Assembly: GCA_023362775.1 (NCBI GenBank)
Contig: JALMGJ010000011.1
Coordinates: forward strand, 17,224,001 to 17,288,000
Reading direction: 5' to 3'
Source of the DNA: Charina bottae
Lineage: Eukaryota > Chordata > Lepidosauria > Squamata > Charinaidae
DNA: 64,000 bases
The notes under the pieces were generated by a model. That model did no database searches and was not told where the DNA came from. It saw only the letters and a program-made list of their open reading frames with translations. The translations under genes and the position numbers were made by a program. Shown piece after piece: positions 20,506 through 31,238 of the stretch (its first letter is position 1; each line of letters opens with the position of its first letter).

Positions 20506-22948
20506 CTCACTTCTATTGACAATTATTCCTTGTTAAAATGTATGATCCTCTCTCTTTAGTGCCCCTTCAGGCTAAATTGTAGATTTTTTAAATAAGAATT
20601 TTATTAAGTTTCATCTAAATTGTAGATTTTTGTGAACATTTCATCTCCTGCTTATTTGTTGTCCAATAGACAGGATACATTTTAGAGTAACTGGATGTTC
20701 CTTTGTCCTCAGTATTCAATGTAGTTTAGCTGAAGTAAGAAACTTTCACTTGTGCTGGTTGTGTTCAATTTACCTTTTATTCCATTTTGTTTTATTTATC
20801 TTATTTTAGCTGGTATCTCATTTTATTTCTATGTTTTCGGTTATGTAAGGCTGGTCAATGACTGAAAGAAAGTACTTTGATTCTTCTTCTTCTTCTTCTT
20901 CTTCTTCTTCTTCTTCTTCTTCTTCTTCTTCTTCTTCTTCTTCTTCTTCTTTCATAGGTCTTTTCCCTTGTTCTACTTAATGGAAGTGAATATTAAGTTT
21001 ACACGCTCTAAAGGTCTTGTAGGCACACCCACACACATACTGTCTTTCTCTTAGCTTTGTTCAAATGGAGATGACAGTATAAAAATTGTGGTCAAAAGAA
21101 ACACTGGAGGGAAGTATCCTCAGTAGGTGGCACCACCTAGTTAAAGGAACAGCCTTGGTTAACTTTTGGATGGAGAAGCATTGGGAAGTCCCAAGGCTGT
21201 CGGCTGGAGCGGGAAGCAAAAAAACAACAACAAAAACATCCTGAAAGAAAGCAGGGAGAGACCACTTCTGTTTCTCAGCCAAGAAAACTTCATCTATTTA
21301 TTTTAATGCTTAGTTTTAGTCTGGATTGTAACTGTATTAATGTGACAATGTTTTGTATTTTCTTTAACGCTGTAAGTTGCTTTGACTGTCAAATAGATAG
21401 AAAGGTGGAGTATAAATCCGCTAAAGTGTATGATCATCAGGAGCCCAGGTTGATTTGAGGGAGTTTCATTATTTAGGGGTGCATAGATACAGAAGAATCT
21501 TTCTAAAATGAAGAGAATCATTGTGTATCACACTGTGTATTGCATTGCATCCTGACGTAGAATGCTGCAGATCAAGCCAAACAGCCCCTAACCCCAAAGC
21601 ATCTTTCTGGGAAAAAGAAAGTGCTAACAAACTAAACTCTCAGCTCAGCCATCAAATGTTCAGAAGTCCAAGGAATGCTGATTGGCTGAGAAAAGATACT
21701 GGGAGGTGAACAGTATATCCTGGGAAACAAGGACAGTCTGAGATAAAGTAGCCCATTAGAAATAAACTCAGTTCATGGAATACTGCCTTTGTGTTCTTTC
21801 AAAAGCCCCATTGTCTTTGTAATCCTGCCCACTATTTCATAATTGCCTCATTGACCTCACTAGATACATGATGTGCTCTACCAGTCAAATACCTTGCTGT
21901 TGTACACAATCACTCTCATTCCATAAGTCCAGAAAGAGGACTGTAACCATTCCATTCTTAATGTCTGTCTTTGCCCCCAGTGCTGTCAATAAACTAATTT
22001 GTGCATCAATGTCATTGTGTCCTGGTCTCTGGTTTAAAGCTGTGCCTGGGAAATTTCTCATACAATCCTTCATTTTAAAGAAACTTTCTCATTCTCATGC
22101 TGTCAATTTTCCTACAAAATTTATTCTGTATGAAGAGTGTAGCCCTTAGTCCGCTGTTATATTTTTTTTCTTTAACCAGATCACATAACAGATCACATAA
22201 CTCAAGATTTGTAGTTCACCCCCTGTTATTTTGCTTGGAGGTGAAAGAGCTGGGAAAGATGTAACCATCCAGCATAATCCAAATTATAGAGGGCCAGCTG
22301 GAAAAATGGTCTAAGGCTGTAGATGTTCCAGATATATTCGGTCAACACATTCATCACCCACCAATCTACCAATACTCATGGATGGATGGGTCACTTTTTT
22401 TGAGCTGAGGGCTGTTACTGGCCTTTAAATGATCTGCCAGAGGCCATGGTCTGAGGTTTAAATTGATTTGACATTTAGGTAATTGCATACAGCTAATGCA
22501 ATGACTTCCTGTGTATTTAATAATTTCTCCTTTCTGTCACATAAAAAAAGTTACAATTTAGTGTCAGGTTTTGGATGGGCTTTGTAGTCTCCAACTGAAG
22601 AGACTACATGGGGGCATGAATGAATGAATGAATGAATGAATGAATGAATGAATCTCCTTTCAAGTGGATTAATTGCCCTTGAAGTGGAGGCTTTGTCAAT
22701 GGGATACTTAGTTTTGCTTGTTAATTCAGATCATCCTGAAGAGATAATGGTCTGAACCTCTTCAGAATTGTGCAGGTTGACCATCCAGTCATGTCAGGGA
22801 CAGGTAAGAAATATTTTGGAAGCTGTGCATTCATTTTTCTTAAATGACCTACCAAGTGGGTGCGCTGGATGTGTGTGTGTGTGTGTGTGTGCGTGTGTGC
22901 GCGTGTGTGTATGACCTGCCTCTCATGACTACTTTTATTCTCTGTTTT
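20506..22948 (-). repeat. Palindrome, right arm (2443 bp)
   Basis: Reverse complement of 16439-18895; see the left arm for the differences. Its outer end (TCTGTTTT) is joined directly to a 21-base copy of the Penelope tail (22949-22969 = 20057-20077). Confidence 0.97.
20881..20950 (+). repeat. (TTC)n microsatellite in right arm
   Basis: Mirror of the AAG tract in the left arm, 21 bp shorter. Confidence 0.97.
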
Positions 22949-23447
22949 GACATGATTCAAGCTACAGACTTTTAACTAGTGTTAAAATTTCATGTCCAAA
23001 AAGTTTTTGCCCACTACGGACGCAATCGATTGGTGTGATATCCTTGTTGTGATCATGGCGTGAGTACATAAATTTGCAGAGGTAACTCTCAACCATTGAT
23101 CAACAACCCTAAAACCCTAACTCCTGTTGGTTGGGGTGGGGGGAGTACAAGACAGCCAAAATAAGTACATGTAACTCATTGATGTAAGAAACACACTGAC
23201 AGACAAAAACGTTTGGTGGAGAAAAAAGGAACAAGGGCCCCAATTTTTATAGCTAGATTACAATCATTCAGATTACTTCTCTTGCCAAGGAGTAACAACG
23301 AACCAACATTTACATACTTGTCTCAGTAGAGACACAAAAATATAAAAATGTAGGTGATAACTAGTTTCTGTCAGAAAAAAAAATATTCAAGGAAGGATTA
23401 TATGGGTAAGTGCAGGAGGTCACGATGCGGAACCATTCCAATAACAA
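22949..23447. other. Palindrome outer junction and OR 3' flank
   Basis: 22949-22969 repeats 20057-20077 directly. 22969-22980 (CTTTTAACTAGT) is the inverse of 20110-20121. 23004-23014 (TTTTTGCCCAC) is the inverse of 20135-20145. The rest is unassigned 3' flank of the OR at 23448. Confidence 0.6.
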
Positions 23448-24398
23448 TCACTTTTGATCTTCCGTACAGCACAATTTGTTGCCCATCATTCTTCTCAGAG
23501 CCACCTTAACCTCCTTGTTCCTCAGGCTGTAAATTATGGGGTTCAACATGGATGTCACAACTGTATAGAACAGGGCCAACAGTTTGTCACTCTCAGCCGA
23601 ATAGCTGGATTTGGGCCGGAGGTATGTGATAATGCCTGACCCATAAAATAGCGAGACCACAATGAGGTGAGAGGAACAGGTGGAGAAAGCCTTCTGACGG
23701 CCCTCAGCTGATGGTATCTTCAAAACAGAGATGACAATATAGACATAAGAGGTAAGGATCAGCAGGAAAGGTGCTGTAATAAAAAGGAGAGCTACCATAT
23801 ATACAGCAATTACATTTCTGGAGGTGTCACCACAAGCCAGCATCAGCAGTGGGGGGATGTCACAAAAGAAGTGGTTGATCCTATTGGGGCCACAGAAGGT
23901 CAAGCTAAAGACATAGTTGGTCTGACCCAGCCCCACCATCAATCCCACTGACCAGGAGACTACTGAGAGCTGGACACAGACCGCTGGGCTCATGATGATG
24001 GTGTAACGCAAGGGGTTACAGATAGCCACATAGCGGTCATAGGCCATGGCTGCAAGGAGACAGCATTCCGTAATTCCAAACAGGGTGAAGAAATACATCT
24101 GGGTAGCACAGCCCCAGAGAGCTATCTTCTTCCCATGCTCTGACATCAGGCTTGCTAGCATCTTAGGCACAATGGCAGTTGTGTAGCATATTTCTAAGAG
24201 TGAAAGGTTGGTCAAGAAAAAGTACATGGGTGTATGAAGGGCCGGACTGAGCCTGATCACAGTGGTGATGACCGTATTTCCACCAAGGGAGACACCATAC
24301 ATGGATAAAACCAGAACAAAGAGGATCATCCGCAATTGTGGCAGTTCAGAAAACCCAGCAAAGATGAACTCACTCACCAGCGAAGAACAATTGGACAT
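23448..24398 (-). CDS. Olfactory receptor, family-10-like
   Basis: A complete 316-residue class II olfactory receptor. It has a glycosylation sequon N3-C-S5, FAGFSELPQLR before TM1, HTPMYFFLTNLSLLEICYT in TM2 (the LEICYT wording is typical of OR family 10), AMAYDRYVAICNPLRY at the end of TM3 (from residue 117), FFCDIPPLL, KAFSTCSSHL in TM6 and MLNPIIYSLRN in TM7. The chosen start gives the normal short extracellular N-terminus. It is clearly more distant from the two ORs at the start of the window than they are from each other, so it belongs to another subfamily. No frameshift or stop is seen, so it is probably functional. The family number is by eye. Confidence 0.95.
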   Translation of the reverse strand: MSNCSSLVSEFIFAGFSELPQLRMILFVLVLSMYGVSLGGNTVITTVIRLSPALHTPMYFFLTNLSLLEICYTTAIVPKMLASLMSEHGKKIALWGCATQMYFFTLFGITECCLLAAMAYDRYVAICNPLRYTIIMSPAVCVQLSVVSWSVGLMVGLGQTNYVFSLTFCGPNRINHFFCDIPPLLMLACGDTSRNVIAVYMVALLFITAPFLLILTSYVYIVISVLKIPSAEGRQKAFSTCSSHLIVVSLFYGSGIITYLRPKSSYSAESDKLLALFYTVVTSMLNPIIYSLRNKEVKVALRRMMGNKLCCTEDQK

Positions 24399-25978
24399 AG
24401 TTCATATCAGATAATGACTCATCTGCAGAACATAGGAGACAACAAAGAATCACCATTGATCAGTTATCCATTCCTCTGTCTGCTGCAGCTGTTTAATATA
24501 AAGCTTTAACTTCGGTTCATTCTACTGAATTGTGGAGGAAGACTTACCATAAATGATAAAGCCAAAAGTGCCAGCTTATAGATTCCATCATAGGCTTCTC
24601 TCAAAGTTCTTTTGAAGGAAGGACTTTGGTTATAGTCTAAGTTTAGTCTAGAGTGGAAGATCTCTAGATTAAAACCATTAGACCATTAAGCAGAATTGGG
24701 TGGATTAGAGGAGGATAGAAATGGTAGTAATAAATACACTTAAAATCTTAAGATGATTATGTTTATTTGGGTACATAAAGTATTAATGTAACTTATTCTA
24801 TATAGCAAACCACAATTTCCTAAAAATTCCAAGTGAATCCTTATGAAGTTCTCCGGATGCACCTCCGCATGGCATGTTTGCCATCACAAGCAGTGAAGTA
24901 CACAGAATTATTCCAGCATCTTGGAAAGAAAAATTGATTGTTTTATCTGAGATTCTATCGAACAAGCAACTCTCAGATTGGCCTTCACGAGCAACTGCAA
25001 ACAACACCACTAGAACCTGTTGGACCCAAAAACCTTTTTTTTTTAATTCAGGATTTTTTAAATCCTGAAGTTATATTTTAAAAAAATTAAGATGACATCT
25101 CTGTTCAGGATCACAAAATGTTGCACTTACCTTTGAAAACATGATCCAATCTATTGTCAGAGAAGAACATCCCAGGTTGATTCAACCGGTGTCTTTCTAC
25201 ATTGCTTCATTCCCCATGAGGCTTCATCAGTAAACAGGTGTCCTTCCTCTCCCAGAAGCAATTGGCTATGACATGCCCCCCCCCCCGCCCCGGCTCCAGC
25301 CTCTTGCTCCCTTAAATGCTTTTCAAAACACAAACTCCACTGTCTTCTTGCAATCGGAATGTTGCTATTGTTTTCTTACTGTTTGATTTACAGAGGTGGA
25401 AAAATCCACTTCTAGCATTTCCTTCCAAGGAGAATGAGCCAGAGAAGTATCTGCTGCCTCTGAGAAACTTCTCCTTCTCAAAATGTCTTCCAAATGAAGA
25501 CATACAGTCTCCTAAACACAAATTTTAAGGCACTAAATACTGAGTGGGGGGAAAACATCTGCAAGATATGCTGGTCCCATAAAATCAGAACTTTGAGAGA
25601 TACTTCAATGTCATACAGAAAGTGAGTAAGAGCACAGGGTTTTCAAACAAAATGCAGGCTGAAACCAGCCTGTCAGTGTAGTCAAGGATTAGGAAATCTA
25701 GTCTGCAGAAGAGCATCCATTGTAGGTAATCCTAATCTCAAAGCTTGCCCCGGAGCCCCTCACAACCAGCTGGTTTGTTGAGCTTGACTTTGTGGAAATC
25801 TCATCTCTTCTTAAATGTTTTGCTCCAGATGTCCTTTGGAAAGTTCAAGCCAACTTTCATGCGGCTTCATGAAGACACTCAGTTCCACCAAGTTTCAACG
25901 ACATGACACGTTAGGCGTTTTCAGACCACAACTGAAATGAAGTCAAGGCAGAGCTCCATCGTCCTTATGCAGTTCCTG
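24399..25978. other. Intergenic, OR upstream region and TRIM 3' flank
   Basis: Probably holds the 5' untranslated exon of the OR and the 3' UTR of the TRIM gene, neither of which I could delimit. There is a C-run at about 25269-25279. No other coding signal was seen. Confidence 0.5.
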
Positions 25979-26529
25979 CTAGATCCGTGGGGACAGGAGA
26001 CGGAGGGGTTCACCATTGAGACCATCTCTGTTGACCCCAGGGCTAAACATGGGGTACAGGCACTCGCTGAAGACATCCAGAAAGGTGCAAATATGGGTCA
26101 GGGTGTCAGCATCATAAAAAGAGACTTGTCCCCCTTCATAATCCAAATAGACCCCCACTTTCTGAGGCTGGGTCTTGAGAAACAACTGCTTGGAGGGAGA
26201 GTCAAGGGCCTTGTATTCATTGCCATTCCGTAGCCAAATGGCCCAAAAACCATTGCTGGGCTTGACGGTCACCTTAGCCTCCTTCCTGTTCACCGACTCC
26301 TTGGCCACCCCAATATCCCAGCTAGTTTTATTCCCAACTCCTACCTCCCAATAATGGCGTCCTGAAGTAAAGCCCTGGGCACCCAACACACATACAGACT
26401 TGCTAAATCTTTCAGGACCATCAGGGACCTCTTCTTCCGGGTTATCTTCCACACGTACCGTGTCAAGATCCTTGGAGAGCACAAGGTTGGGGTGGTTGGT
26501 GGCAGGATCCAAGGTTATATGGGAGGGGA
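25979..26529 (-). CDS. TRIM exon 6: PRY/SPRY (B30.2) domain
   Basis: Residues about 306-488. The acceptor is TTCTTATTCCAACAG before 26529. PRY signature: SHITLDPATNHPNLVLSKDL. SPRY signatures: FTSGRHYWEVGVG, SWDIGVAKESVNRK, GFWAIWLRNGNEY and VGVYLDYEGGQVSFYDAD. This domain binds the target protein. The first codon is completed by the last base of exon 5 (TTC, Phe). TAG stop at 25979-25981. Confidence 0.95.
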
Positions 26530-29500
26530 CTGTTGGAATAAGAACCATAAGGGGGTTATCTGTATTTGCCAGCTTTTGAAATCTTCCCCCAAAAAGATGT
26601 TAAAGGAAACATGTCTATGCCAAGTAGACAACTCAGTTTCAAATCAGTTTCCAGCAATGCCAACCAAGAAATCCTGTTATTATCATACTAAAAACTAGGC
26701 ATATTTCAATGAAATTGGGACATAGAACCACCACTCCCATGGTTCTGTGTGGGTGATTAGGATAATTAACTTTATTAGTTGTTATTTCTCTGGACACACA
26801 CATGATCTTTCCAGCTACAGTATCTGACTGATGAGCTGCTCTTGGTAGGCATGGTATAGAATCCCAGTTCCCTGAAGGTATCTTTTCCAAGTTCTAAAAG
26901 TGGATTTCTTCCTGCACTGCTCTGCTCTGAAGACACTTGAAATAATCCTTTAATGATGGTGTGCAAGTCGAGGTCAAACCACTTTCAAAGGAACAAAGGA
27001 AGAACCTTCAACAAAGGTCTGGCAGAATCAGCAGAAGAGTTCTCAGCAAAAAGCATTTTCCACGATGGAGGTTATATGGTCCCTGTGTAGCTAAATGTTT
27101 TGCAAACCGCTAGCCAGCTTGCAAAAGCTCTGAGTCTAATAAGTTCAGCTTTTGGGGCAGCTTTGAATGTTGGTAAACATTACAATCTGTCCTGAGTTCG
27201 AGTGAAGGAACACGCTGAGACTTGGTGTACAGGCCCTAGTGTTTTATTGTTCTACTCTGCTAGACAGAATCCAGCTAAACTGAAATGAATTAGTGATGCT
27301 CAGAGAAAAGGCCCAAGAAACTAGGGCAGGGTCTTCTTTAGCCTCTTGGGAGGAAAGCAAAGCGATTCAGTACTGCGCATGCATTTATCCCCCTAGAGGG
27401 AGCCCCCTCCTTCTTCACCAGTTATCTCCCTGACACCATCCCCTCCAAAAAAGACGGAAACAAATTCTGAAGTGGGATGGAAGATGGGATCTTGCAATCC
27501 TTCCAAAGAGCTGGGAGTAGTTACACCTCACTTGTACCCATGGACCTTTCACCTTGGTCCTCACCATTCTGTGAAATGGGTTAAGCTGAAAGACAGTGCC
27601 AGGCTGAAGGTCCAGCTTCGAGCCTGCTGTCCTCAACCTGGTTTCATCCAGATGTTGGGCACTATAATTCCCATCATCCATGAGCATTACACATACTGTT
27701 ACACTCTTTCGCAGCTGCCTAAACATGATGCTTTCCAGGCACAATTTTTGAAGAGTTCACTTGAGCAGCATTGAAAAGGATGGGATTACAACAATTCCAG
27801 CTGCTGAGCCGTTTAGATCCAGTGGGTACATTATGGCTGAAACTTTTTGATTTCCTTTCTAACAGCTTTCCTATATCTGGAAAAGAGGTGTGTCTTTTCA
27901 CTGATAATGGAGAAGCTTGCATCTGGCTATTTACGTTACAGCCTCCTGAATCTTTATCAGCCTGGGAACCAACCATAACATTGGTTATCTGCAGTTGATA
28001 GGAGCTGTACTCCACAATAAAGAAAGAGGGCCATTTTAGACAAGGCTGCAGCAAACTATGGGGCTGAGCTGAGATTAAAAGCCAAGCCTCCCGGCTCTTT
28101 CCTCAACCTTGCCAACTTTAAGATGTGTGGACTTCAACTCCCAGAATTCCCCAGCCAGCATGGCTGGCTGGGGAATTCTGGGAGTTGAAGTCCACACATC
28201 TTAAAGTTGGCAAGGTTGAGGAACACTGCTGTAACCATTATGCCACCCTTACCATGATCCAGAGTTGAAATGAGTTGTGCACTATCAAATCATCATATGA
28301 GAATTCACTCAGCTTTGCTGCAATTTTGCTGCTGTTCCCCCATGATACTCACAAGGTCTTAAGGCCAGCAACATCTCTCTCCAGACCATGTACTGAATAG
28401 GCCCTTTAAACTGACCTAAATTGAAATCACGAGAAATCACAGGCAGCAGACTCCCTTTGTCCTCCCTGGGACAATCTCTGCAAAGACAGAAAACTCAGTA
28501 AGATCTGTACAATGCCGTGGCTGGCTCTTGATCTCCATCTGGTGGCCATATCTGGGAATTTCTGAGGCTCTCAAGGTATCCCACCCAGCCTTTCTCAACC
28601 TTTTGATCCTGGAGGAACCCTTGAAATATTTTCCAGGCCATTCAGGCTCAAATATAGGCCAGAAGTTACAAAATTATTACATTCGTTTCATGGGTAGGCC
28701 TGTATATGTGCAATAACAGTGTTCTTAAACTGAAAATAAAGAATGAAACTTACCTCTTTAATGTGAAGTTGCCTGAATTTGAAATAATTTTTTAAATAAA
28801 TAGTGATCTCCCAGGGAACCCCTAGTGACCTCTCGCAGAACCCTAGGCTTCCACAGAACCCTGGTTGAGAAACCCTGATCCCACCTTTCCTTGGGGAGTT
28901 TAAAATGATGCACTGGACTCTTTTCTTTTTCTTTTCTTTTTTTGGTGCCTTTGAGTCAGTGTTGACTCTTGGCAACTGCCTGGACAAATTCCTGCAACTT
29001 TCTTGGCAAGATTTCAGAAGTGGTTTGCCATTGCCTCCTTCCTAGGGCTGAGAGAGTGCGACTGGCCCAAGGTCACCCTGGCTTCAGGCCTAAGACAAAA
29101 CTAGAACTCACGGTCTCCCAGTTTCTAGCCTGGTATCTTCACCACTACACCAAACTGGCTCTACTGAGGAATCAGCCCTTATTTTATCCTCACAACAGTC
29201 CTTCAAGGTTGCCCTGAGATTTGTTTATGACTAATATTTTGGGGCAGATCCTGGAATCTGGAATCAGCGGTGACAAGGATCAGCAATGAGAACTGCCAAT
29301 GTCATGCTGGTATAGTCTTCTACTGATTCAAGAAGGAGTGCAGAGCAGCTCAGCAGAGGGGGAAAGCCCCAAGCCAGACAAAGAACAGCAGACAATGACT
29401 ATATTGTAGTTATTATAAATAAACCAAATTAATGTTGGTTAGCAGAAAGCCTCCACCCAATTTATAAAGGACCAACAGAGCATAAGGAAACTGGTTTAGC

Positions 29501-30579
29501 AAGGAAACATACTCACTTTTCTACGAAGGCTTTGATATCCTGTGGAAGGAGATAGTAAGAATTATCAGGGAAAGGCCAGCTGTTAAGAATAGTTTCCTGT
29601 CTTCCTTGGCCCATGGACATTTCTTTAAACTGGTCCTCCAGAATTCATCTAATGGAAGGAAGGGGGATGCAACCAACTTTCCAAATGAGTCATAGAATCG
29701 TTGGGCTGGAAGGGTTCTTGGGGATCTTCTAGTCCAATCCCCTGCTCAGGGCAGGAATTCTCATACTGTCTCACATGAACGGATGTCCCACCATTGCTTG
29801 AAAACCTCCAGTGATGGAGCCTCCACAACTCTAAGGCAGTTGGAGGCAGACTATTCCACTGTTTAATGGCTCTCATGGTCAGGAAATTCCTCCTTATTTT
29901 GGGCTTGGTTCTCTCTGTATACTATAAAGCTTCCACCCACTGGTTCTTCTCCTGCCCTTGGGGGTTAAGGAGAATAGATCCATACCCTCTTCCCTGTGAC
30001 AGCCTTTCAAGTATTTGAAGACTGCTCAGTGGAGAGTAAATATTCTTTTTTGCAGGACAATCACACAACTGAGCCAGGCTTGGTTAGATGGCAACTTCCT
30101 AAGGTCTAGAGCAGAGCTTTCCAAACTGTGTGTCGCGACACAAAAGTGTGTCGCCACACACAGTCTGGTGTGTCGCCACACAACCCGGAAGCGCTGATCA
30201 TCATCAGCGGTTCCGGGTTTTCCCGCGGCGACACACCAACTGCAGCGCGCAAAACCTGAAAGCGGCAGCAGTGCTTCCGGGTTTATACGTGCTGCCGCAA
30301 CGGCGGCACTTCCGGGTTTTCCCGCGGCGACACACCAATGGCGGTTGGTGTGTCGCCGCGGGAAAAACTTTGGAAAGCCCTGGTCTAGAGATTCTTTAGA
30401 AAGAAAACACTGTATTGGCTTAAAGACCGGTCCTACCATTAGACACAACTTGGCTGTGGCCTGATTGCAAGACTGGAAAACCTTGGGTCAGATTCAAGGA
30501 AGATTCTGCATGTGAACTTGAATGGTGGAGATATAGGAGAAAGACATATGCATGCATGCATGCATGCATGCATGCATGC

Positions 30580-30610
<31 letters not shown>

Positions 30611-31151
30611 TTGAGAAACGCACTGACCTTAAGGAAACTTTCAGGATCTGGTTCTTCTGCAAGCCGAGCCTGAATCTTAGCTATTTGCTCATCCGCCATG
30701 CGGATTTGCTCTTGGCTGTTCCGCTGGTTCCTGTCCAGTTCACTGAGAAGTAGCTCTTCCTCCCTCCGGATCTCTCTGATCAGCGCTGCCTCTTTCTCCT
30801 GAAGCCACTGGTGAAGCTCCGTGAACTGGGCAGAGAGGTTTTGCTCCAGTCGCAGCCGTTGGGCCTCGGGAGGAGGAGGAGGGGGAATGTGTGAGATCCC
30901 TACAATCTTGTGTGTCAAGAAAGCCCCTTCAACTTGGCCTTTTCTGTAGTTTAGTGTAAAATAATGTCAAGTCTCCCTCTAGTCAAGCTCAGCTTCTGAT
31001 AACGTGGACTCATCCGTGACATTTCTTTAAATAATATTTTTTACCTTCTTCTAGGATTTTTTTTAACTTTCCAGTCTAGCCTACAGTCCTGATTATTTTC
31101 TCGTGGTCTCCCGTCTAAACACTAACCAGTGACAACCCTGTGAAGTCTTAT

Positions 31152-31238
<87 letters not shown>

